From Mycobacterium sp. EPa45 (GTDB taxonomy: Bacteria; Actinomycetota; Actinomycetes; Mycobacteriales; Mycobacteriaceae), in assembly GCF_001021385.1 (NCBI RefSeq), contig NZ_CP011773.1:5146001-5210000 (forward strand): a stretch of DNA of 64,000 nt, in the 5' to 3' direction. Every line of letters begins with the position of its first letter. Within the stretch, counting starts at the first letter, position 1. Under the pieces are notes generated by a model. It was given only the letters and a program-made list of their open reading frames with translations, did not search any database and was not told the origin of the DNA. Made by a program: the position numbers and the translations under genes. Positions 42,382 to 50,193 of this stretch are shown here, piece by piece.

Positions 42382-43215
42382 ATGATTGACGACCGGATGA
42401 GTCCCGCCATCGGCGCCGGCACCACCGAATACGAGTGGATGACCTGGCCCGAGATCGCGGCGGCCGCTGCCGCCGACGCGCCGGTCGTCATCGCGGTGGG
42501 TTCGACCGAGCAGCACGGCCCGCACTTGCCGGTGAGCGCGGACTGGGTGATCCCGCAGGCGCTGCTGCGCCTCGCCGCGGCCAAACGCCCATTCGTGGTG
42601 GGCCCGGCGCTGCGGCTCGGCTACCGGTCGCGGCCGGCCAGCGGCGGCGGGCAGCAGTTCCCCGGCACCGTCTCATTGCGCGCCACCACCTTCATCGCAA
42701 TGATCGAGGACCTGCTCGATGAGCTGATTCGCACCGGATTTCGCCGAATTGTCCTGTACAACTGGCACTTCGAGAATACGAACTTCGTTTACGAGCCTGC
42801 CTACCTGGTGTCGGGGCGTTCCCCCGGCGTGAAGATCGTGGTCGTCGAGAACGCGATGCCCGAGTTCGGGGCAGCCGATCTGGACGTGTTGTTCCCCGAC
42901 GGCTTCCCCGGCCTCGCGCTCGAGCACGCCGCGGTGATCGAAACGTCGCTGTTCGAACACCTCCTGCCCGCCACCGTGCGGATGGATCGCATCGTCGACG
43001 ACGCACCGGCCCGAAACGTGCCGTGGGATGTGCTGCCGATCGACCCGTCGATGTCGACCGCTACCGGGGTCCTCGCGTCGGCGACACAGGCCACCGCCGC
43101 CAAGGGCGAGTTGCTGGCCGAGCGGATCGTCGACCACATCGTGTCCATCCTCGATGCCGAGTTCGAACCGATCGAGCGCACCGCGATGCAGTTGACCGCC
43201 GACCAGGAAAGCTGA
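42382..43215 (+). CDS. Creatininase family amidohydrolase
   Basis: A 277-residue zinc/manganese amidohydrolase that, in the type enzyme, opens creatinine to creatine. Motifs include STEQHGPHLP (Glu43, His45), SADW with Asp54, NWHFEN (His129, Glu131) and EHAAVIETSLFE. The last third (DVLPIDPSMSTATGVLASA) matches true creatininase (DVFPVDP...) rather than the MftE peptidases. The type enzyme has NGHYEN; here Gly is replaced by Trp128 beside a metal ligand. ATG 42382 follows AAGGTGAG. It heads an operon with two SDRs and a TetR. No creatinase (M24 fold) is present to take creatine further. Confidence 0.88.
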   Translation: MIDDRMSPAIGAGTTEYEWMTWPEIAAAAAADAPVVIAVGSTEQHGPHLPVSADWVIPQALLRLAAAKRPFVVGPALRLGYRSRPASGGGQQFPGTVSLRATTFIAMIEDLLDELIRTGFRRIVLYNWHFENTNFVYEPAYLVSGRSPGVKIVVVENAMPEFGAADLDVLFPDGFPGLALEHAAVIETSLFEHLLPATVRMDRIVDDAPARNVPWDVLPIDPSMSTATGVLASATQATAAKGELLAERIVDHIVSILDAEFEPIERTAMQLTADQES

Positions 43216-43217
43216 CG

Positions 43218-43928
43218 GTGGCAGGCACAGCCCTGGTCACCGGCGGCGCCAGCGGGATGGGCCGGGCAACGGCATATCTACTCGCCGAACGCGGTTACCG
43301 GGTCGCGATCGACCACCTCGACCGTGCGGCCGACGCCGAGCAGGTCGCCTGCGATATCGGCGGCATCGCCTACGAGGCCGACGTCGCCGACGTCCGGGCC
43401 GTCGACGCACTCGTCGCCGCCGTCGAGTCGGATCTCGGCCCGATCGACGTCGCGGTGGCCTGTGCGGGCTTCGACGTGGACGTGCCATTGGAGGAGGTGA
43501 CCGAGGATCTGTGGCGCCGCAGCCTCGAGGTGATACTCGGTGGCTGCGCCAACGTGATCGCGACGGTCGGGCCGCGAATGCGGGCGCGACGACAGGGATC
43601 GATCGTCGGCATCTCTTCGGAGCTGGCGTTGCTCGGCGACGAGAACCATGTGCCGTACGTGACGGCGAAGTCGGCCATGATCGGGCTGGTTCGCTCGATC
43701 GCTCGCGAGTACGGCCCTGATCAGGTGCGCGTCAACATCGTCTGCCCGGGCCCTACCGACACCGAGATGCTGACCGAGCGCTGGCGCGGCGAGGACTACC
43801 GGCGCAGCATCGCGCTGAACCGGTTCGGCACCCCCGACGAACTGGCCCGCGCGATCGTCGACGTGGCCGAGTGGACCTGGCTGACCGGCCAGGTGGTCTC
43901 GCCCAACGGCGGCGTGGTGATCCAGTGA
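43218..43928 (+). CDS. SDR family oxidoreductase
   Basis: A 236-residue classical SDR. The NAD(P) motif is VTGGASGMGRATAYLL, an acidic residue ends strand 2 (AIDHLDRA), which favours NAD+, the NNAG motif is replaced by ACAGFDV, and the catalytic pair is in YVTAKSAM. The C-terminus closes TGQVVSPNGGVVIQ. The GTG start is two bases after the creatininase stop and the stop overlaps the next SDR start (GTGA). It likely oxidises a hydroxy intermediate of the same pathway. Confidence 0.88.
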   Translation: MAGTALVTGGASGMGRATAYLLAERGYRVAIDHLDRAADAEQVACDIGGIAYEADVADVRAVDALVAAVESDLGPIDVAVACAGFDVDVPLEEVTEDLWRRSLEVILGGCANVIATVGPRMRARRQGSIVGISSELALLGDENHVPYVTAKSAMIGLVRSIAREYGPDQVRVNIVCPGPTDTEMLTERWRGEDYRRSIALNRFGTPDELARAIVDVAEWTWLTGQVVSPNGGVVIQ

Positions 43929-44644
43929 GCGGACCCATCGCACTGGTGACCGGCGCCGCGGGCGGGATCGGCCGTGCGATCGTGACGGCACTCGCCGATG
44001 CCGGCTGGACCGTCGTCGCCAGCGACCTGCCCGAAGCCGGCGAGATCCCCGGCGCCGCCAGGACAATGCCGGCAGACCTGCGCGCCCGGACCGCGTGCCG
44101 CGCTCTCGTGGACGCCGTCGTCGCCGACTTCAGCCGGCTCGACCTGCTGGTGAACAACGCCGCCACGATGACGGTCGTCGCGCCGACTCCTGCCACGATG
44201 GACCTGTGGTGGCGAGACATCGACGTGAACCTGTCGTCGCCGCTCTGGCTGACCCAGGCCGCGGCGCCGGCGCTGCGCGCGGCGTGCGGACAGGTCGTGA
44301 ACATCTGCAGCATCTCCGGGCTGCGCGGCGAGCCGGGCTTCAGCGCCTACGCGGCCAGTAAGGCCGGCCTGCTCGGGATGACCCGCTCGCTGGCGCGCGA
44401 ACTGGCACCGGCAGTGCGGGTCAACGCTGTCGCCCCCGGGCCAACCGACACCGAACAACTCCACCGCGACGCCGAGTTTCGCGGGGTCAGCCTGGCGCAG
44501 CTGCACCGCGAGTACAGCGCCGAAATTCCGATCGGCCGGCTGATCCAGCCCGGTGAGGTGGCCGGCGTGGTGCGGTTCCTGGCCGGCGCACGTTCGTTCA
44601 CCGGCGAGTGCGTGCAGGTCAACGGCGGGATGCTGATGTCGTGA
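43925..44644 (+). CDS. SDR family oxidoreductase
   Basis: A 239-residue classical SDR, distinct from the preceding one. Motifs are VTGAAGGIGRAIVTAL, an Asp at the end of strand 2 (VASDLPEA), LVNNAATM and YAASKAGLLGM, with the closing CVQVNGGMLMS. It is fully coupled to its neighbours by GTGA overlaps on both sides. Two consecutive SDRs behind a creatininase suggest successive oxidation steps, for instance alcohol to ketone on a ring-opened product, but the substrate is unknown. Confidence 0.88.
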   Translation: MSGPIALVTGAAGGIGRAIVTALADAGWTVVASDLPEAGEIPGAARTMPADLRARTACRALVDAVVADFSRLDLLVNNAATMTVVAPTPATMDLWWRDIDVNLSSPLWLTQAAAPALRAACGQVVNICSISGLRGEPGFSAYAASKAGLLGMTRSLARELAPAVRVNAVAPGPTDTEQLHRDAEFRGVSLAQLHREYSAEIPIGRLIQPGEVAGVVRFLAGARSFTGECVQVNGGMLMS

Positions 44645-45306
44645 CAAGCGAATTCGACCGCCGCGGAGACATTCTCGTGGTGGCTGCCCGGCTGTTCGCC
44701 GAGCGCGGTTATCTCAACACCACGATGACCGAGATCGCCCGCACCTGCGGGCTCGGGCAGTCATCGCTCTACTACTGGTTCCGGCAGAAAGAAGACATCC
44801 TGTTGGGCCTGCTCGCCCTCAACCGGGTGTCTCTCGCGTTCGCCCGGCAGATGGTGGCAGCCTCGGGTTCACCCGCGGTGCGGCTGCTGCGCCTGCTGCG
44901 ATTGGACATCGGCGAGCTGTGTTCTGCTGCGGTCGACATCTGTGAGGTCGAGGTGCTCGCCGAAGCGCAGCCCGAGGTGTTCGCCGAGTTCTGGGCTGAC
45001 ACCGCCGAACTGCACCGGCATATGGCCACGCTCATCAGCGACGGCATCACCTGCGGTGAATTCGTCGACTGCGACCCCGAATTCGCCGCGCTGAACATCT
45101 GCGCCGCCGAAGAAGGCGTGCAGCGCCGCTATCGGAACTCCGCCGCGCACGCGCCCGGCGGCAACAGCCCGTTCCGGCACCCGGACTACTCGCGTGAGCA
45201 CATCGCCGATGAACTGTCCGCCATGTTGGTGCGCGGACTACTGCGCGACCCGACGACGCTGCCGGCCCTTCGGGCCCAGGCCGGCGACTGCAGTGACGGC
45301 CGGTAG
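44641..45306 (+). CDS. TetR-family regulator
   Basis: A 221-residue TetR regulator. The helix-turn-helix reads ARLFAERGYLNTTMTEIART then CGLGQSSLYYWFRQKEDIL. The ligand domain is long and contains ALNICAAEEGVQRRYRNSAA, unlike the other TetR of the island. The GTG overlaps the preceding SDR stop, so it is the last gene of the creatininase operon and probably its autoregulator; the palindromes at 42304-42338 are candidate sites. Confidence 0.88.
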   Translation: MTSEFDRRGDILVVAARLFAERGYLNTTMTEIARTCGLGQSSLYYWFRQKEDILLGLLALNRVSLAFARQMVAASGSPAVRLLRLLRLDIGELCSAAVDICEVEVLAEAQPEVFAEFWADTAELHRHMATLISDGITCGEFVDCDPEFAALNICAAEEGVQRRYRNSAAHAPGGNSPFRHPDYSREHIADELSAMLVRGLLRDPTTLPALRAQAGDCSDGR

Positions 45307-45310
45307 CCGG

Positions 45311-45673
45311 TTAGCGGGTGGCCAGCAGGTCGATGATGAAAATGAGTGTCTTTCCGGACAGCTGGTGTCCGGAGCCCGCCGGGCCGTACGCCTGCTCGGG
45401 TGGGATCGTCAATTGACGCCGGCCACCGACTTTCATGCCTGGGATACCGTCCTGCCAACCCTGGATCAACCCGCGCAGCGGGAAGGAAATGGACTCACCG
45501 CGATTCCACGAGCTGTCGAACTCTTCACCGGTGTCGTACTCGACACCCACATAGTGCACATCCACGACGGCGCCGGGCTTGGCCTCATCGCCGTCGCCGA
45601 CCACCAGGTCCTCGATGACAAGATCGCTGGGCGCCGGGCCGTCGGGAAATTCGATCACGGGTTTGCTCGTCAC
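45311..45673 (-). CDS. FKBP-type peptidyl-prolyl isomerase
   Basis: A 120-residue FK506-binding-protein fold isomerase. The family blocks are complete: GAVVDVHYVGVEYDTGEEFD, SISFPLRGLIQGWQDGIPGM, KVGGRRQLTIPPEQAYG and LIFIIDLL. It has no signal sequence, so it acts in the cytoplasm in protein folding. GTG 45673 precedes TSKPVIEFPDG, a common FKBP opening. It converges on the TetR gene with four bases between stops and marks the boundary between the two catabolic modules. Confidence 0.93.
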   Translation of the reverse strand: MTSKPVIEFPDGPAPSDLVIEDLVVGDGDEAKPGAVVDVHYVGVEYDTGEEFDSSWNRGESISFPLRGLIQGWQDGIPGMKVGGRRQLTIPPEQAYGPAGSGHQLSGKTLIFIIDLLATR

Positions 45674-45691
45674 CGGTCACACAGTAGTCGC

Positions 45692-46477
45692 TCAGGCGCT
45701 GCTGACCGAGCGTTCTACCCGCCCGTCCGTACCGCGGCGCTCCCGCGCGGTGACGGTCGACGTCGTGGCGGTCAACCGCACCCGGTCGGCGCGGAACAGG
45801 TCGTAGGCATACTCGAACGGCCGGTCGGCGGCGTCGCGGGTGATCCGGGTGATCGCCACCAGCGGCCGCCGGTGCGCGATGCCCAGCCAATCGGCCTCCC
45901 GCGGACTGGCGCTGACCACCTCGATGGTCTCACTGGACGTGGCGGGCACCAGCCCGTAGCGCACGGCGAACAGCTCGTAGAGCGAGCCGCCGAGAGGTTG
46001 CTCCAGCAAGTCGATGACATGCCCGGCGACGAAGCACGAGAAGTCCACCGAGAGTGGCACCCCGTCGGCGAAACGCAGCCGACGGATCGCGAAAATGTCG
46101 TCGCCTGCCTCGATTTCCAGGGCAGCGGCCTCGGCGGGAGTCGCCGGTCTGCGGTCGGTGGCGAGCACCCGGGTCGCGCTGGTGTGCCCACCGCTGCGCA
46201 GCCGGGCGGGCAGCCCGGCCAGCTCGGCGGCGTTGCGCTGCACCACATCTGCGCGGACGAACGTACCGCCGTTGCGACCGGTGCGGCGTTCCAGTACCCC
46301 GGCGCGACTCAACGGCAACAACGCACTGCGCAGAGTGGATCGGGAAACCTCGAAGCGGTCGGCCATCTCACGTTCGGTGCCCAGCCGGGAGCCGGGCCGG
46401 AGGGTGCCCTGCGCGAGCATCGACAGGATGCGCCGACGCACATCCTCGGCGATCGGCCCGCCTTCCGACTCCTCCAT
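45692..46477 (-). CDS. GntR/HutC-family regulator
   Basis: A 261-residue regulator with an N-terminal GntR winged helix (about 8-75; LGTEREMADRFEVSRSTLRS) and a C-terminal UTRA ligand domain (about 95-240; AGDDIFAIRRLRFADGVPLS and FEYAYDLFRADRVRLTA). UTRA domains bind small effectors such as sugars, histidine derivatives or phosphonates. It starts four bases after the SDR stop, the third gene of the kinase-SDR-gntR operon, and is the likely regulator of this operon and of the divergent permease-aminotransferase operon. Confidence 0.9.
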   Translation of the reverse strand: MEESEGGPIAEDVRRRILSMLAQGTLRPGSRLGTEREMADRFEVSRSTLRSALLPLSRAGVLERRTGRNGGTFVRADVVQRNAAELAGLPARLRSGGHTSATRVLATDRRPATPAEAAALEIEAGDDIFAIRRLRFADGVPLSVDFSCFVAGHVIDLLEQPLGGSLYELFAVRYGLVPATSSETIEVVSASPREADWLGIAHRRPLVAITRITRDAADRPFEYAYDLFRADRVRLTATTSTVTARERRGTDGRVERSVSSA

Positions 46478-46481
46478 CGGA

Positions 46482-47258
46482 CTAGGAGCTCAGCGCATCC
46501 GGCGATTCCGGCAGCACCTGGCCGCCGTCGACGGCGATCGCCTGACCGGTGATGTAACCGGCTTCGACGGTGGCCAAAAAGGCAGCCAGGTGGCCGATGT
46601 CCTCGGGCTTTCCCAGCGCGCCGGCCGGGATTGCCTTGGTCATCCCCGCGATGTAGTCCTCGCCCATGTCCGCGAGGCCTTCGGTGAAGATGTTGCCCGG
46701 CAGCACCGCGTTCACCGTGATCCCGTGCCGGGCCAATTCGATTGCGGCGGTGCGCATGAAGCCCAGCTGAGCGGCCTTGGACGCGCCGTAGTGCGACCAG
46801 CCCGGGAACCCGGTGATCGGCCCGGTGATCGACGACGTCAGAATCACCCGGCCGCGCCCGGAGGCGATCAGCGCGTCCAAGCAGGCCTGCACGGTGAACA
46901 CGTTGCCTTTGACGTTGACGTCGAGAACCTCGGCCAGCTGTGCCGGCGTCATCGTGGCCACCGGCGCCTCGGGGAAGATACCGGCGTTGGCGCAGACGAC
47001 GTCAATGCCGCCGAACGCGCCGATCACCGCGGCGGCCAGTTCGGCACAGGCGCCCGGACTGGTCACATCGGTCGTTATTCCCAACACTTTTCCGCTGCCC
47101 AGCGCATCCAGATCCGCCACGGCCGAGTCGAGCTCGGCCGCCGAACGGGCGGCGATCGCCACGTTGGCGCCCGCAGTGGCGAACACCGAGGCGATGCCGC
47201 GGCCGATCCCCTTGCTGCCGCCGGTCACCACGACGGACGTGGATTGCAGATCAAACAC
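46482..47258 (-). CDS. SDR family oxidoreductase
   Basis: A 258-residue classical SDR. Motifs are [19 protein letters not shown] at the end of strand 2 (an Arg, favouring NADP+), CANAGIF and [10 protein letters not shown], with the closing [14 protein letters not shown]. The GTG at 47258 has a very good AAGGAG ribosome binding site six bases upstream. It sits between the kinase-like gene and gntR. In an amino-alcohol pathway it could interconvert an amino ketone and amino alcohol or handle the aldehyde product. Confidence 0.88.
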   Translation of the reverse strand: MFDLQSTSVVVTGGSKGIGRGIASVFATAGANVAIAARSAAELDSAVADLDALGSGKVLGITTDVTSPGACAELAAAVIGAFGGIDVVCANAGIFPEAPVATMTPAQLAEVLDVNVKGNVFTVQACLDALIASGRGRVILTSSITGPITGFPGWSHYGASKAAQLGFMRTAAIELARHGITVNAVLPGNIFTEGLADMGEDYIAGMTKAIPAGALGKPEDIGHLAAFLATVEAGYITGQAIAVDGGQVLPESPDALSS

Positions 47259-47284
47259 GCGTAACTCCTTGCCTATGAAGGGTT

Positions 47285-48316
47285 TTAGACCCTGGACCCG
47301 AAGATTGCATCCTGTAGCCAGGTGTGGTCCTCCAGATAACGCCGAGCCAGCCGCGCGGTGTTCGGAGCGAAATCCGCACCGACACCGATCGCCGCGTCGG
47401 CGTCGAAGTGCGAGGCGATCCACGCCGTGAGCATGATTCGCCGCATCATCACGAACGACGGAATGAGCGCAAGGTGGTCGGCAGGGATTGCGCCGACCTG
47501 GAAATAGCCGGTGAGCCACTCGGTGATGATGCGTTCGCCGGCCGGCGTGTCTTCGATGAACGACACCGCCGCACCCAGATCCGCGAGATACCAGGACCAG
47601 CCGCAGTCGTCGAAGTCGATCACGGTGATGCCTGCCCCCGGGTCGGCAGGATTGACCATCAGGTTGGCCAGCCGCAGATCGGCGTGGACAAGGCCGAAAC
47701 GGTCTGGCGCCGAGCCGAAGTCGGTGAGCTTCGCGGTGATCTCGTCGGCGGCGCGCTGAATCAACGCCCGGTCGCCGTGGGTGAGGCCGGGCGCCAGCCG
47801 CCAGTTACCCCAGCGAGCGTCAGGGCCCAGTATCGTCTCGAGGTCCCAGCGGAACCGGGTGAATCCGGCTGGGAACGACCAGTTCCTGGCGTGGGAATGC
47901 ATGACGGCGGTGAGCCGGCCGAGTTGGTCGAAGCCGACGGCGTCCGGGTCCTCTTCGGCTGTGCAACCCGCGACAAATGTGACCGCGTCGACATGCAGGA
48001 CGTCGCCGTCGACCTCGGCGGCCACCACGTCGGTGCCGTCACGCGCGGCCACCAGCTCCGGCGTGACCACCGAGGTCTCGGTCCGCAGCGCCTGCATCCA
48101 CGCCAGCTCGGAGCGGATCGCCTCCAGCGAGTGATAACCGGGCCGGTGCACTCGCAGGACGATCGGGTCGTCGTCCTGAACCAGGTAGGTGGCATTCTCG
48201 GACAGGCTGAGCAGCCGCAGTGGCGTCTCGCTTGCGCGACCGTATGCGGGCAGTGCTGCGCGCGCGAAGAACTCATGAGTCGGCGGCAATCCCGGCATGG
48301 GACCAGTGTGGACCAT
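47285..48316 (-). CDS. APH-type small-molecule kinase
   Basis: A 343-residue kinase of the aminoglycoside phosphotransferase/choline kinase fold. The catalytic loop is [12 protein letters not shown] (Asp and Asn), followed by the metal-binding [17 protein letters not shown]. The N-terminal lobe has [20 protein letters not shown] with the ATP-binding Lys replaced by Arg (LRVHRP), as in many relatives. It resembles hydroxylysine kinase and homoserine-kinase-type proteins. The pairing with a class III aminotransferase-fold enzyme suggests phosphorylation of an amino alcohol. ATG 48316 and 48298 are possible starts; neither has a clear ribosome binding site. Confidence 0.85.
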   Translation of the reverse strand: MVHTGPMPGLPPTHEFFARAALPAYGRASETPLRLLSLSENATYLVQDDDPIVLRVHRPGYHSLEAIRSELAWMQALRTETSVVTPELVAARDGTDVVAAEVDGDVLHVDAVTFVAGCTAEEDPDAVGFDQLGRLTAVMHSHARNWSFPAGFTRFRWDLETILGPDARWGNWRLAPGLTHGDRALIQRAADEITAKLTDFGSAPDRFGLVHADLRLANLMVNPADPGAGITVIDFDDCGWSWYLADLGAAVSFIEDTPAGERIITEWLTGYFQVGAIPADHLALIPSFVMMRRIMLTAWIASHFDADAAIGVGADFAPNTARLARRYLEDHTWLQDAIFGSRV

Positions 48317-48358
48317 AAGAACCCATCGAGCAGACCAAATCCACACATTTAACGTTCC

Positions 48359-48385
48359 TGTTTCGTGGCCCGGTTCTGCGAAACA
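48359..48385. promoter_or_regulatory. Inverted repeat in divergent promoter region
   Basis: TGTTTCG (48359-48365) and CGAAACA (48379-48385) are perfect 7-base arms with a 13-base spacer. The site lies 43 bases from the start of the kinase-like gene and 194 bases before the permease start, in the intergenic region served by the adjacent GntR regulator. Confidence 0.45.
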
Positions 48386-48578
48386 AGCCGGAAACATCCT
48401 TTGCGTATGGGACGGAAGTTCCTGTTGACCAGGCGATCTGGCGGGGGTAACAATGGCGTCGTCGCACCACAAAGCCGTGCCGACATCACCCTCACGTCCC
48501 CGGGTGTACCTGCATTCGGGAAATACCAGACCAAAAGCCGCGCGACCCCCAGTCACGCATCAGATGGGAAACCACACA

Positions 48579-50153
48579 ATGAGCGAGATCATCGATCCGC
48601 CGGCCCCGGCCGGCACCGATGCCAAGTCCGACAGCGTCCAGCGGCTCAAGCCCAATGCCGTCGGGCTGATCGGCGTCCTGTTCATGGCCGTCGCCACGGC
48701 CGCACCGATCACCGCCATGGTCGGCAACGTGCCGATCGCGGTGGGATTCGGCAACGGCGCCTATGCGCCGGCCGGGTACTTCGTCGCCACGATCGTGCTG
48801 ACGTTGTTCGCGATCGGCTACGCGGCGATGAGCAAGCACATCACCGCCACCGGCGCGTTCTACGGCTACATCTCGCACGGGCTGGGCCGTATCGTCGGTC
48901 TTGGCGCCGGGTTCCTGACCGCGATGGCCTACATGGTGTTCGAGGCATCGCTGATCGGAATCTTCGCCTTCTTCGGCAACGACACGTTCAATTCCCTGTT
49001 CCACGTCAATATTCCGTGGATCGTCTTCGCCATCGGCATGCTGGTGGTGAATCTGGTCCTGACCTACTTCGACATCAACGTCGCCGCCAGGGTGCTCGGG
49101 GTCTTCCTGATCACCGAGATCGTCATGTTGTCGTTGATGGCACTCTCGGTGCTGTTCACCGGTGGCGGCCCGCAGGGCTGGTCGTGGGGATCGCTCAACC
49201 CGCTCAACGCTTTTCAGAACCTGTCCGGCTCGGTGGCCGGAGCCGACGGCAGCATGCTCACGGTGGCCGGCTCGGCGGGCATCGGTCTGTTCTTCGCATT
49301 CTGGTCCTGGGTGGGCTTCGAGTCCAGCGCGATGTACGGCGAGGAGTCCAAGAACCCGAAGAAGATCATCCCGATCGCGGTGATCAGCTCGGTGGTCGGC
49401 ATCGGCGTGTTCTACATCCTCATCTCCTGGCTGGCGATCGTCGGCACCGGTCCGCAGAATGCCATTGCCCTGGCCCAGGATTCGGCCACGGCCGGTGACA
49501 TCTTCTTCGGCCCGGTCGGAGCGCACCTGGGAACCTGGGCGGTCGACCTGTTCAAGATCCTGTTGATGACGGGTTCGTTCGCCTGCGGTATGGCGTTCCA
49601 CAACTGCGCTGCCCGCTACATCTACGCGATCGGCCGGGAGAACGTGATCCCCGGCATGCGCAAGACCCTGGGCGCCACCCACGCCACGCACGGCTCGCCG
49701 CACATCGCCGGTCTCGTACAGACCATCTTCGCGACCGTGGTGGTGCTGTTCTTCGCCCTGACCGGACGGGACCCCTACACCGGCCTCTACGGACTGATGG
49801 CACTGCTGGGCACCACCGCCATCCTGATCGTGCAGGCGCTGGCCGCCTTCGCGGTGATCGCCTACTTCCATGTCGGCAAGAACCATCCGGAGACGGCGAA
49901 CTGGTTCCGGACGTTCACCGCGCCGCTACTCGGTGGCCTCGGCATGCTCTATGTGATCTACCTGCTGGCCAAGAATGCATCGTTCGCGGCGGGCACCGCC
50001 TCCAGCGACTGGGTCTTCGAGATCATTCCCTACGTGGTGGCCGTGGTCGGCATCGGTGGCATCCTGCTCGCCGTGTTCCTTAAATACAAGTCGCCCCAGC
50101 AATATTCGGAGCTGGGACGCACCGTCCTGGAAGAGGCGCACGAACGCCAGTGA
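48579..50153 (+). CDS. APC-superfamily amino acid/amine permease
   Basis: A 524-residue transporter with about 12 membrane helices. The first helix carries the APC signature GLIGVLFMAVATAAPITAMV, and WSWVGFESSAMYGEESKNPK is the typical loop after helix 6. It imports an amino acid or amine with protons or by exchange. ATG 48579 follows GGGAA; an in-frame ATG at 48564 is possible. The aminotransferase-fold gene follows after 40 bases, so the imported compound is probably its substrate precursor. Confidence 0.92.
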   Translation: MSEIIDPPAPAGTDAKSDSVQRLKPNAVGLIGVLFMAVATAAPITAMVGNVPIAVGFGNGAYAPAGYFVATIVLTLFAIGYAAMSKHITATGAFYGYISHGLGRIVGLGAGFLTAMAYMVFEASLIGIFAFFGNDTFNSLFHVNIPWIVFAIGMLVVNLVLTYFDINVAARVLGVFLITEIVMLSLMALSVLFTGGGPQGWSWGSLNPLNAFQNLSGSVAGADGSMLTVAGSAGIGLFFAFWSWVGFESSAMYGEESKNPKKIIPIAVISSVVGIGVFYILISWLAIVGTGPQNAIALAQDSATAGDIFFGPVGAHLGTWAVDLFKILLMTGSFACGMAFHNCAARYIYAIGRENVIPGMRKTLGATHATHGSPHIAGLVQTIFATVVVLFFALTGRDPYTGLYGLMALLGTTAILIVQALAAFAVIAYFHVGKNHPETANWFRTFTAPLLGGLGMLYVIYLLAKNASFAAGTASSDWVFEIIPYVVAVVGIGGILLAVFLKYKSPQQYSELGRTVLEEAHERQ

Positions 50154-50193
50154 GGACCGTCACGGGCCGCGTCGTCAACGAGGGAGTAGCGAT

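Noticed and set aside
42382..43215. Mycofactocin-type MftE peptidase
   Set aside because: The C-terminal third matches true creatininase, and no mycofactocin genes (precursor, radical SAM, chaperone) are present.
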